64,000 nucleotides of DNA from an uncultured Alistipes sp. Its GTDB lineage: Bacteria; Bacteroidota; Bacteroidia; Bacteroidales; Rikenellaceae. The translations under genes were made by a program, and so were the position numbers. Location of the stretch: contig CAJGEC010000006.1 in the NCBI GenBank assembly GCA_904502285.1, positions 1-64,000 on the forward strand. The letters are read 5' to 3'. This document shows, in pieces, positions 52,581 to 60,866 of the stretch (its first letter is position 1; each line of letters opens with the position of its first letter). The notes below the pieces were generated by a model. That model saw only the letters and a list, made by a program, of their open reading frames with translations, did no database searches and was not told the DNA's origin.

Positions 52581-55085
52581 CTAACGCACCTCGATAGCTT
52601 CGTATAGGGTTACGTGGCCCTCAAGGCGTAGGGTTGTGCAACCCTCGGTCAAGGAGATAACCTCCTCAGCACGCTCGATTCTGCCCTCACCAAGGGTGTT
52701 ACCTTCGCCATCGAATGTGCGGTAGGTGATACCCTCCGAAGGGATAGCGCCAAGGAGTAGACGTACGCTCGTTGCACCCTCGCCTATAGCGATGTTTACA
52801 CCCTCCGTTGATGTGAACTCAGTGAATGGATTAGCATCCCAGCCATAGTCGCACTTCTCCACAGGATTGATGGCGAACTCGCGGATAGCCAACCAGTTAC
52901 GCTTCTTCGACTCCAACTTACGGATGCCCACATAGCGGGCCTCGAAGGGCTCACCCTTCCAGAGGATGTCGTAAACGCCCTCCATAGGCTCGGTAAGAGC
53001 GATCCAGTTCTGACCATCGGTAGAGTACTCGACGATGACGTGGTCGAAGTAATCGACATCGTCCACCGAGTTACGACCCTGGATGATGCGTATCTCGCGT
53101 ATCTCGCGCACGATACCCATATCGGCTGCGACGAAGTCGTCAGTGCGCTGTGCCTGACCTGAGTGGTAGTAGGTTTCGAGGTCGTTGTCGAACATATATT
53201 TTGCCTGTGGTGCCTGCAACGAGATATAGTTACCCGCAGCCGAGAGGGTCGAAGATTTCTCGCCTGTGAGGTACTCGTAGTAGCGCGATACAAGGCCATC
53301 CATCACACGCTCGTAGAATGGCTTAAGTTTCATTGTACCAACACGATGAGCATCGTACATCTCCACCGCTTCGAGCGACATAAGGTTGTCTACGTATGCC
53401 TCCCAGAAGCCCTCGAATCTCTGCTCCTTGGGGCGCTGCATATAGCCGTCGAGCAACTCCAAAGCCTTGCGACAGCGAGTGCCGAGTTTGCCGAACTCCA
53501 CCAGCCATGGGCGCAACTCCTCCAAGAGAGCCTTGTTCTGCATCGCCTCCATAGCCTGAGGAACAGCCTCGATGCGCTTCAACTCCTCCATAAGTTTTGC
53601 CGAGAGTTCGGGGGTGTAGTCCTCGAAGCCGAAGGTCTCGGTCTCCCACGACTCCAAGCGGCGGTAGCCAGTCTCGGTGTCGCACGAGTGGATTGCAAAG
53701 AGTCGGTAAGCCTCCTTGACCTCTGGGGCAAGGGCTTCAAGACCACGCTCCCAGCTGTCGATAGGGTTGTAGGCTTCGGTATTCCACGTATAGTCGGCTA
53801 CGCTGTAGAGGGCCAACTTCGAGGCCTCTCCGTGCTCCATTGGGTTGCTCACAAGACCACGTGTCTCCTTCTCGGTTAGGGTTGGCGAAAGACCATATAC
53901 GGGGCCCTGCATCATAATATGGCGGGCATAGTCGGTAACGGGGTAGTTCCACCAGAAGAGCGCTGGACGCTGGATGCGCGACGAAATCCACTCCATAGTG
54001 CTTGGGGTCATATCGCTACATACGGCGTCTCCTGTCCAGAATACATCTACCGAAGGGTGCAACTCCTTGCCGTAGACTACCAAGCTACCTCGCTCTGAAG
54101 GGTTTGCCCAGAGACGTGTGTAGTCTGTAGGACATACAATGAGTGGTGCTACGTCGCCCTTAGCCACGACAAACTCCTCGTTGAGGATGTTCATCAACTC
54201 GGTCTGGTAGTAGGGGTTTGTGCCACTACCCTCGATATCGTCGAAGTGAACGGCGAAGGCGCGTACGCCAAGCTGATACATAGCCTCGAACTTGCGAAGG
54301 AGGTTCTGGATATCCGACTCCTCCCACTTGATGTCCTTTCCAGGGTGGATAGCCCAAACGAAGTTCACGTGGTTGCGGTTGCAGGCCTCCACCAACTCGC
54401 TAATCTGGCGTGCCTCATCCTCAGGGTATGGCTCGCGCCAATGAGGTGAGCTGTGGTATGGGTCATCCTTAGGGCCATAGATGTAGTAGTTCATCTTGTA
54501 GCGGCCGTAGGTGTCGATGAGCGAGAGGCGTACTTCGTGTGACCAAGGAGTGCCGTAGAAGCCCTCCACTACGCCACGATACTGCAAGTCGGGCCAGTCG
54601 TTTATCGTTAGGGCAGGGATGTGACCCTCGGCCGATGCTGGGCTCTCGACAATCTGTCGGAGGGTCTGCAAGGCGTATGATACACCCACCTTGTCGAAGG
54701 CCTTGATGATGATGCCCTTGTGTGCGATATGTAGGTGGTATGCACCCGACTTAGCCTCGATACCATCGCAATACTTTGCGCCATAGTTGATAGTTAGGGC
54801 TACGCCGCGCTTGTTGTGCTTTAAGAACTCCACCTCCGATGCAAACTCCTTGGCCTTACCCTTGAGGGCTACTCCAGCGTTGATGTCCACACCAATTGTG
54901 CGGAGCATATAGATCTGCTGAGGGGTGGGGTTGATGATGATGCCACCGTGGTCGAGTTTCTCGCCAAAGAGGCCTCCCAAGTTTTGTGACTCACCACGCT
55001 GTGATGAGAGATCCTGGGCTTGAATTGCCACTGTCATAGCCATCGAGGCTATCGCAAGAGCAATCGTCTTTAGGGTCTTAATCAT
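52581..55085 (-). CDS. GH84 beta-N-acetylglucosaminidase
   Basis: 834 residues with a signal peptide (to about 23). An N-terminal GH20b-like domain (to about 150) is followed by the GH84 barrel: YRGVVEGFYGTPWSHEVR, FVWAIHPGKDI, HFDDIEGSG with the catalytic Asp pair, and FWWNYPVTDY. A helical linker region and a discoidin-like C-terminal domain (about 640-760, DDFVAADMGIVREIREI) follow. It removes terminal beta-GlcNAc from host-type glycans or glycoproteins, probably in the periplasm. It is a stand-alone gene with its own promoter and terminator. Confidence 0.93.
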   Translation of the reverse strand: MIKTLKTIALAIASMAMTVAIQAQDLSSQRGESQNLGGLFGEKLDHGGIIINPTPQQIYMLRTIGVDINAGVALKGKAKEFASEVEFLKHNKRGVALTINYGAKYCDGIEAKSGAYHLHIAHKGIIIKAFDKVGVSYALQTLRQIVESPASAEGHIPALTINDWPDLQYRGVVEGFYGTPWSHEVRLSLIDTYGRYKMNYYIYGPKDDPYHSSPHWREPYPEDEARQISELVEACNRNHVNFVWAIHPGKDIKWEESDIQNLLRKFEAMYQLGVRAFAVHFDDIEGSGTNPYYQTELMNILNEEFVVAKGDVAPLIVCPTDYTRLWANPSERGSLVVYGKELHPSVDVFWTGDAVCSDMTPSTMEWISSRIQRPALFWWNYPVTDYARHIMMQGPVYGLSPTLTEKETRGLVSNPMEHGEASKLALYSVADYTWNTEAYNPIDSWERGLEALAPEVKEAYRLFAIHSCDTETGYRRLESWETETFGFEDYTPELSAKLMEELKRIEAVPQAMEAMQNKALLEELRPWLVEFGKLGTRCRKALELLDGYMQRPKEQRFEGFWEAYVDNLMSLEAVEMYDAHRVGTMKLKPFYERVMDGLVSRYYEYLTGEKSSTLSAAGNYISLQAPQAKYMFDNDLETYYHSGQAQRTDDFVAADMGIVREIREIRIIQGRNSVDDVDYFDHVIVEYSTDGQNWIALTEPMEGVYDILWKGEPFEARYVGIRKLESKKRNWLAIREFAINPVEKCDYGWDANPFTEFTSTEGVNIAIGEGATSVRLLLGAIPSEGITYRTFDGEGNTLGEGRIERAEEVISLTEGCTTLRLEGHVTLYEAIEVR

Positions 55086-55203
55086 AGTTTTATAGTTTTA
55101 GTTATTCGATTTTGTTGCGCTGTTTTAGTCTTTTATCTCGTTGTTGTGCTACGTGCCACCCAACACTAAGGAGTGTGTGGCCAAGCCATATCTCATCAAG
55201 GTA

Positions 55204-55233
55204 CAAATATACGAAAAAAAAGTGAACCTGCAA
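55204..55233 (-). promoter_or_regulatory. Promoter of the GH84 gene, overlapping the deoD terminator
   Basis: On the minus strand: TTG (55231-55233), 19-nt spacer, TATATTTG (55204-55211). The -33 lies in the loop of the deoD terminator hairpin and the spacer spans its T-run. A leader of about 110 nt precedes the ATG. Confidence 0.6.
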
Positions 55234-55244
55234 GGAGGTTCACT
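55212..55244 (-). terminator. Terminator of deoD
   Basis: Perfect 9-bp stem AGTGAACCT / AGGTTCACT with loop GCAAGG (plus-strand reading). On the minus strand it is followed by a run of seven T. Confidence 0.92.
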
Positions 55245-55286
55245 CATTCGTTTCGGGGCGTTGTAACCCCATTATGTGTCACACCC

Positions 55287-56000
55287 TTAGATGATGTCGA
55301 AGGCGATCTTCATCATATTGGTAAATGATGTCTGGCGCTCCTCAGCACTGCAAGCGGTGCCGTGTACCAACGAGTCGGAGATTGTGCAGATGCACAACGC
55401 ACTCTTTCCAGCACGTGCAGCATTCATATAGAGGGCCGTAGCCTCCATCTCTACTGCCAAGACACCCATCTTCTGCCACTGCTTCCAACCCTCGGCATCG
55501 TCGCCATAGAATACGTCGCTGGCAAGGATATTACCCACGCGGTAGTCGATGCCCAACTCCTCGGCCTTAGCTGCTGCGCTACGCAGTAGTTCGAAGTCGG
55601 CAATAGGGGCAAATGTACCTGGGAGGTTGAACTGTGCGCCATAGTTAGAGTCGGTGCAAGAGCCCATACCAAACACCACGTCACCCAACTTTAGCGATGG
55701 GTCGTAAGCACCTGCCGAGCCACAACGGATGATGCGCTTAACGTCGTAGAAGTTGAACAACTCGTAGGTGTAGATGCCGATAGAGGGGATACCCATACCG
55801 TGGCCCTGAACAGAGACACGCTTACCCTTGTAGGTGCCAGTGAAGCCGAGCATACCACGCACGTTGTTGTACTGCACGGGGTTCTCCAAGAAGTTCTCTG
55901 CCATAAACTTAGCGCGGAGAGGGTCGCCCGCCATAATCACTCTGTCGGCGATTTCGCCATATTCTGCTCCGATATGTGGAGTAGGTACTTTGCCTGCCAT
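55287..56000 (-). CDS. deoD: Purine-nucleoside phosphorylase, DeoD type
   Basis: 237 residues, the hexameric bacterial PNP length. VIMAGDPLRAKFMAE (phosphate-binding Arg), GHGMGIPSIGIYTYEL, RCGSAGAYDP, VEMEATALYM (ribose-binding Glu) and TISDSLVHG (Asp for purine N7) are all intact. It reversibly phosphorolyses purine nucleosides. A full-consensus promoter precedes it and an intrinsic terminator follows. Confidence 0.96.
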   Translation of the reverse strand: MAGKVPTPHIGAEYGEIADRVIMAGDPLRAKFMAENFLENPVQYNNVRGMLGFTGTYKGKRVSVQGHGMGIPSIGIYTYELFNFYDVKRIIRCGSAGAYDPSLKLGDVVFGMGSCTDSNYGAQFNLPGTFAPIADFELLRSAAAKAEELGIDYRVGNILASDVFYGDDAEGWKQWQKMGVLAVEMEATALYMNAARAGKSALCICTISDSLVHGTACSAEERQTSFTNMMKIAFDII

Positions 56001-56062
56001 AAAAACTATAGTTTAGTCGGTTAATACTCTTCGATATATTTTCTGCCCCGAAAGGCTATCTA

Positions 56063-56094
56063 CAAAGGTAGCGAAAAAGTGTGGTATAGCAAAA
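56063..56094 (-). promoter_or_regulatory. Promoter of deoD
   Basis: On the minus strand: TTTTG (56090-56094), 19-nt spacer, TACCTTTG (56063-56070). Confidence 0.8.
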
Positions 56095-56141
56095 CTAAAG
56101 GACAAAAAATTTGCCATAGTCTAAAAAATGGGTGCTATGAT

Positions 56142-56172
56142 TTTGAATTTACATATAAAATATCTATCTTCG
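56142..56172 (+). promoter_or_regulatory. Promoter of the cysteine desulfidase-like gene
   Basis: TTTG (56142-56145), 19-nt spacer, TATCTTCG (56165-56172), 36 nt before the ATG. The -7 differs from consensus by one base. Confidence 0.7.
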
Positions 56173-56208
56173 TGGTTATGAAATAATAGAAACTACACAG
56201 ATAAACCT

Positions 56209-57516
56209 ATGAATTACACTTTTACTGCTGAGGAGCGCAAGGATATCATCGCTCTTATGAATCGTGAGATAGTTCCAGCAATCGGTTGTACCGAGCCTAT
56301 CGCTGTAGCGTTGTGCGTTGCCAAGGCAACCGAGACTTTGGGTTGTCGCCCAGAGCGCATTGAGGCTCGCCTAAGTGCCAACGTACTTAAGAATGCTATG
56401 GGTGTAGGTATCCCTGGAACAGGTATGACGGGTCTGCCTATCGCTATGGCCCTTGGCGCACTTGTAGGTCGTTCGGAGTATGAGCTCGAAGTACTCAAGG
56501 ATGCCGATGCTAAAGCCGTGGAGGAGGGTAAGAAGATGATTGAGGAGCGCCGTATCGACGTGGACCTCAAGTATAACATCACCGAGAAACTATATATCGA
56601 GATCGAGGTGTCGGCAGGTGGTGCGAGTGCACTCGCTATTATCTCTGGCGGTCACTCTCGCTTTGTTCACGTGTCGCGCTGCGGCCAGACACTCTTCAGC
56701 CTCGATGCCCCAGCCACCTCTGAGGGCGAGGCTCCAGTTGCTGAGGTCAAGGATCCAGAACTCACGCTTAAGAGGGTTTGGGACTTTGCGATGACTGCTC
56801 CATTGGAGGAGTTGGAGTTCATCCTTGAGGCTAAGCGTCTGAATATGAATGCTGCTAATATGTCGCTTCAGGGCGACTATGGCCACGCCATCGGTAAGTT
56901 GTTCCGTGCGGAGTCTGAGCGCAATATTATGGGCGACACGCTCCACTGCCAGATTGTGGGTATGACCACTGCAGCGTGTGATGCACGTATGGCTGGCGCT
57001 ATGATTCCTGTGATGAGTAATTCGGGAAGTGGTAATCAGGGTCTCACCTCTACAGTTCCTGTGGTTGTCTATGGCGAGCAGACGGGTGCTTCGGAGGAGC
57101 AGATGATTCGTGCTTTGATTCTCAGCCATCTTACCGTTATCTATATCAAGCAGAGTCTCGGTCGCTTGTCGGCGTTGTGTGGCTGTGTTGTTGCGGCTAC
57201 GGGCTCTTCTTGTGGTATCACCTACCTTATGGGTGGTGGCTACCAGGAGGTTACCTTTGCCGTGAAGAATATGATTGCTAACCTCGCTGGTATGATATGC
57301 GACGGTGCTAAGCCTTCGTGCGCTATGAAGTGTGCTTCGGGAGTCTCTACGGCAGTGGTGTCGGCACTTATGGCTATGCACTCGCGTTGTGTTAAGTCGG
57401 TAGAGGGTATCATCGACGACGATGTAGATAAGTCGATTCGCAACCTCACAGATATCGGCCGTGACGCTATGACACAGACCGATGCGATGATTCTCCGCAT
57501 TATGACCTCTAAATAG
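56209..57516 (+). CDS. L-cysteine desulfidase / L-serine dehydratase alpha-like protein (UPF0597, CyuA type)
   Basis: 435 residues. PAIGCTEPIAVALC, LSANVLKNAMGVGIPGTG, NSGSGNQGLTSTVP, SSCGITYLMGGG and GAKPSCAMKCASG hold the conserved cysteines that bind a [4Fe-4S] cluster. Family members release sulfide, ammonia and pyruvate from L-cysteine (or deaminate serine). Single-gene unit with its own promoter and terminator; no transporter gene is next to it. Confidence 0.9.
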   Translation: MNYTFTAEERKDIIALMNREIVPAIGCTEPIAVALCVAKATETLGCRPERIEARLSANVLKNAMGVGIPGTGMTGLPIAMALGALVGRSEYELEVLKDADAKAVEEGKKMIEERRIDVDLKYNITEKLYIEIEVSAGGASALAIISGGHSRFVHVSRCGQTLFSLDAPATSEGEAPVAEVKDPELTLKRVWDFAMTAPLEELEFILEAKRLNMNAANMSLQGDYGHAIGKLFRAESERNIMGDTLHCQIVGMTTAACDARMAGAMIPVMSNSGSGNQGLTSTVPVVVYGEQTGASEEQMIRALILSHLTVIYIKQSLGRLSALCGCVVAATGSSCGITYLMGGGYQEVTFAVKNMIANLAGMICDGAKPSCAMKCASGVSTAVVSALMAMHSRCVKSVEGIIDDDVDKSIRNLTDIGRDAMTQTDAMILRIMTSK

Positions 57517-57537
57517 TCGTTTAGAGTATATCGTTAA

Positions 57538-57578
57538 GGGGGCAGACGGCTTTCGGGCAGGTCCGCCCCTCTTGTTTA
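57538..57578 (+). terminator. Terminator after the cysteine desulfidase-like gene
   Basis: GGGGGC-A-GAC pairs with GTC-C-GCCCCT around a short inner hairpin, followed by CTTGTTT. Confidence 0.75.
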
Positions 57579-57635
57579 GTAGCCTTTGCGCGATTTTTGC
57601 CCGCTGTGCTACACAACACTTAGAGACTAAAAACT

Positions 57636-59015
57636 ATGATTACTGATACCCCTAAGGAGCGTATCGAGGAGATTGTGGCCTCGCAGCGCCAATTCTTCCG
57701 TAGCCACGCCACCCTCCCAATAGAGTTTCGTTTGGAGGCTCTTGGTCGTCTGCGTAGAGCCATCGTCGAGTACGAGGAGCAGTTGTGTGGAGCGCTCTAC
57801 AAAGATCTGCACAAATCCTATGAGGAGGCCTACCTCACGGAGTTGAGCATCGTCTTGGGCGAGATAGATGGCTTCTTGAAGAATCTGAAGCGTTGGGCAA
57901 AGCCCTCGAAGAAGAGGACACCACTCAAGATGTTCCCCTCGCGAAGTATGATTCTTACCGAGCCATTGGGCGTAAGCCTTATCATAGCCCCTTGGAACTA
58001 CCCCGTGCAGCTACTGCTTAACCCTTTAGTTGGCGCAATCGCCTCAGGATGTACGGCGGTATTGAAACCCTCGCCCTATACGCCCAATGTGGCAAGGGTG
58101 CTTGAGGAACTTATTGCAAAGAGCTTCGATAGCCACTATGTCGCACTCGTTCAGGGCCACCGTCAGACAAATAGACTTCTTCTTGAGGAGCGTTACGACG
58201 TCATCTTCTTCACTGGCTCACCCGAACTCGGCCGTATGGTTATGCGCAGTGCTGCGACAAACCTATGTCCCGTAATCTTGGAGTTGGGAGGCAAGAGTCC
58301 CGTGGTGGTGGATAGAGATGCCGATGTGGAACTCGCTGCCCGACGTATTGCCTGGGGCAAGACCCTCAATTCGGGTCAAACCTGCATAGCGCCCGACTAC
58401 CTGCTTCTCCACCGCGAGGTCAAGGATAGATTTGTTGAGGCCTTTGGTAGGGCGGTGAGGGAACTCCACGGCGAGGATGTCCGCCAGAGCCCACACTATG
58501 TACGTATGGTCTCGGAGCGGGCCTTCGAGCGTGTGGCTAGTTACCTCAAGGATGGTAAGGTACTCTTTGGTGGTGCTACCAATGCTGAGGAGCGCTATAT
58601 CGAGCCTACGCTCTTGGATGAGGTGGCTGTGGATAGCCCTGTGATGAGCGACGAGATTTTCGGCCCGATACTCCCAATCATCACCATAGACTCCCTCGAC
58701 GAGGCTATCGACTTCATTAATCAGAGAGAGAAGCCATTGGCCCTCTATGCCTTTGGTAATGAGAGAAATATGCGTAAAGTGTTTGACCTTACCTCTTCGG
58801 GTGGTGGTTGCATCAACGATACCATTATGCACATAGCCAACGAGCATCTGCCCTTTGGTGGTGTTGGCAATTCGGGTATGGGGCGCTATCACGGCAGGGA
58901 CTCCCTATATGCCTTTTCGCATCGTAGGTCTATTCTGGTTTCCTACACGTGGCTCGACCTTCCGTTCCGCTATATGCCCTACAAACTATTTAGTTGGGTG
59001 AAGCGATTGCTATAA
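57636..59015 (+). CDS. Aldehyde dehydrogenase, class 3-like
   Basis: 459 residues. IIAPWNYPVQLLLNPL and LKPSPYTP bind NAD; FFTGSPELGR, the general-base Glu in LELGGKSPVV, the catalytic Cys in NSGQTCIAPDY, and EIFGPILPI complete the site. The C-terminal hydrophobic helix (LPFRYMPYKLFSWVKRLL) is like membrane-anchored fatty-aldehyde dehydrogenases. It oxidises medium or long aldehydes to acids; the physiological substrate is unknown. Confidence 0.92.
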   Translation: MITDTPKERIEEIVASQRQFFRSHATLPIEFRLEALGRLRRAIVEYEEQLCGALYKDLHKSYEEAYLTELSIVLGEIDGFLKNLKRWAKPSKKRTPLKMFPSRSMILTEPLGVSLIIAPWNYPVQLLLNPLVGAIASGCTAVLKPSPYTPNVARVLEELIAKSFDSHYVALVQGHRQTNRLLLEERYDVIFFTGSPELGRMVMRSAATNLCPVILELGGKSPVVVDRDADVELAARRIAWGKTLNSGQTCIAPDYLLLHREVKDRFVEAFGRAVRELHGEDVRQSPHYVRMVSERAFERVASYLKDGKVLFGGATNAEERYIEPTLLDEVAVDSPVMSDEIFGPILPIITIDSLDEAIDFINQREKPLALYAFGNERNMRKVFDLTSSGGGCINDTIMHIANEHLPFGGVGNSGMGRYHGRDSLYAFSHRRSILVSYTWLDLPFRYMPYKLFSWVKRLL

Positions 59016-59021
59016 TGAAAA

Positions 59022-59052
59022 TGGAGATGCTCCCGAAAGGGGGGCATCTCCA
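59022..59052. terminator. Terminator between aldehyde dehydrogenase and purC
   Basis: GGAGATGC-T-CCC / GGG-G-GCATCTCC hairpin with a GAAA tetraloop. T-runs are poor on both sides, but the stem is long and sits between convergent genes. Confidence 0.75.
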
Positions 59053-59077
59053 AATCGATGAGTCACTATACCTACTT

Positions 59078-60025
59078 TTAGAGGATAGTCTTGAGATACT
59101 CGGCTACGTTGCGCTCGATACGCTTCTCCACGTCGTCGCTCTCCTCGCGCACGAACTTCTCGCCTGTAACGGCCTCATAAAGTTCGATATAGCGCTCGGT
59201 GATGCCAGCAACAACCTCTGGAGTCATCTCTGGAACCTGCTGACCCTCTTGGCCCTGGAAACCATTCTCCATCAACCACTCACGAACGAACTCCTTAGAG
59301 AGCTGCTTCTGCTTCTCGCCACGTGCGAGACGCTCCTCGTAACCCTCCTTATAGAAGTAGCGTGATGAATCGGGGGTGTGAATCTCGTCCATAAGGTAGA
59401 TCACGCCATTCTTCTTACCGAACTCATACTTGGTATCGACAAGAATAAGACCCATCTTCTCGGCGATCTCGGTACCGCGCTGGAAGATAGCACGTGTGTA
59501 TGCCTCCAACTGCTCGTACTCCTGGCGAGAAACCAAGCCCTGTGCGATGATCTCCTCCTTAGAGATATCCTCGTCGTGACCCTCGTCAGCCTTAGTTGTT
59601 GGGGTGATGATAGGCTCTGGGAACTTCTGGTTCTCAACCATACCCTCAGGCATCTCGACACCACAGATGGTGCGCTTGCCAGCCTTATACTCTCTCCAAG
59701 CGTGGCCAGAGAGGTAGCCACGGATAACCATCTCCACCTTGTAAGGCTCGCAACGGTGACCTACAGTAACCATTGGGTCTGGCACAGCGATCTTCCAGTT
59801 AGGCAAGATGTCGGTAGTAGCATCGAGGAACTTAGCAGCAATCTGGTTAAGCACCTGACCCTTGAAAGGGATACCCTTTGGCAATACCACGTCGAAGGCT
59901 GAGATACGGTCCGAAACAACCATCACGAGGTACTCGTCGTTGATGTTGTAGACATCACGCACCTTACCTACATAGTGGCCCTTCTGACCCTCAAACTCGA
60001 AATTGTTCTTTACAATAGCATTCAT
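59078..60025 (-). CDS. purC: SAICAR synthetase (PurC)
   Basis: 315 residues, the longer form common in Bacteroidota. GKVRDVYNINDEYLVMV, SDRISAFDVVLPKGIP, VIRGYLSGHAWREY and ITPTTKADEGHDEDIS are family motifs; LMDEIHTPDSSRYF carries the metal site. It joins aspartate to CAIR in purine synthesis. A -7 element TAACTTTG (60056-60063, minus strand) lies 30 nt upstream, so it is probably transcribed apart from the hydrogenase-like operon. Confidence 0.95.
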   Translation of the reverse strand: MNAIVKNNFEFEGQKGHYVGKVRDVYNINDEYLVMVVSDRISAFDVVLPKGIPFKGQVLNQIAAKFLDATTDILPNWKIAVPDPMVTVGHRCEPYKVEMVIRGYLSGHAWREYKAGKRTICGVEMPEGMVENQKFPEPIITPTTKADEGHDEDISKEEIIAQGLVSRQEYEQLEAYTRAIFQRGTEIAEKMGLILVDTKYEFGKKNGVIYLMDEIHTPDSSRYFYKEGYEERLARGEKQKQLSKEFVREWLMENGFQGQEGQQVPEMTPEVVAGITERYIELYEAVTGEKFVREESDDVEKRIERNVAEYLKTIL

Positions 60026-60055
60026 ATATTTTCGTTTTTTTTGGTTTCTAAACTA

Positions 60056-60063
60056 CAAAGTTA
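60056..60063 (-). promoter_or_regulatory. -7 element for purC
   Basis: TAACTTTG on the minus strand, 30 nt before the ATG. No -33 TTTG is seen at the expected distance. Confidence 0.5.
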
Positions 60064-60092
60064 TAAAAATATATCTTATAACCTACGTCTCG

Positions 60093-60854
60093 CTACTTTT
60101 TTTGCTTGGCACGTAGGCGTGTGATGCCGTCGATGAAGCATAGTGGGTGGGTAGGAGCACCAGGGAGCCAGAGATCCACGTGGTACTTATCCAAGAAGCT
60201 ACGCTCTACGGCAGGGCTCTCGCTGTAGAGACCTCCTGAGATAGCCTCAGAACCACAAACGACCAATATCTTAGGCTCGGCAATAGCGTTGTGACAGATA
60301 TCCAAGGCCTCAGCCATATTGGCTGTGATAGGGCCAGTGATAACTGTACCGTCGGCGTGACGAGGCGAGGCTGTAAAGCCCGCTCCGTAGCGGCCGAAGT
60401 CGAAGTTCACGTTGCCCGTAGCGTTGAGCTCCATCTCCACCGAGCAGTCGCCACCAGCAGACACCTCTCTTAGTTGAAGGGTCTTGCCAAAATATTTGGC
60501 TATCTCTGGGCGAATTGCCGATGTGTCGAACTTGGGTGCGCTCTGTGAGGCGTGAACAATGAGGTCCTCGCGGCGTGTTGCAGCCAAGCGATGCTCGTTG
60601 GTGAACTTGATATTTTTAGGGGCGCACTTCTGGCACTCGCCACAGAAGAGACACTTACCCATATCCAACGTAAGAGGCTTAGAGGTTATAGCACCCGTAG
60701 GGCATATCTTCTCGGCACGCTCGATGTCGCTCCTATCCTCGGTCTCGGTGAGCAAGGGGAAGCCACGGAACTCCTCCGTGAGGGTCACACCATCCAAATC
60801 GGGAATATATTGCCAGCCGTGGCTGCGTAGTATCTTTGCTTTTCCAAAAAACAT
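60093..60854 (-). CDS. Ferredoxin-NuoB/HycG-like fusion subunit of a group-4-hydrogenase-related complex
   Basis: 253 residues. Residues about 45-85 are a 4Fe-4S ferredoxin segment (C51-P-T-G plus C68, C71, C74, C77). Residues about 125-245 follow the NuoB/HycG small-subunit fold (RYGAGFTASPRHADG, VITGPITANMAEAL, AISGG). Of the four N2-cluster cysteines expected, only the one in GGDCSVE (C137) is in place; the later positions are Ser-Glu before AISGG and Ala in PGAPTHP, with C200 shifted. It is the last gene of the operon, fusing what E. coli splits into HyfH and HyfI. Confidence 0.8.
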   Translation of the reverse strand: MFFGKAKILRSHGWQYIPDLDGVTLTEEFRGFPLLTETEDRSDIERAEKICPTGAITSKPLTLDMGKCLFCGECQKCAPKNIKFTNEHRLAATRREDLIVHASQSAPKFDTSAIRPEIAKYFGKTLQLREVSAGGDCSVEMELNATGNVNFDFGRYGAGFTASPRHADGTVITGPITANMAEALDICHNAIAEPKILVVCGSEAISGGLYSESPAVERSFLDKYHVDLWLPGAPTHPLCFIDGITRLRAKQKK

Positions 60855-60866
60855 AATCGCTATAGT

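Noticed and set aside
56001..56208. Riboswitch upstream of the cysteine desulfidase-like gene
   Set aside because: The predicted transcript leader is under 40 nt, too short for a known riboswitch, and no conserved aptamer motif is visible.
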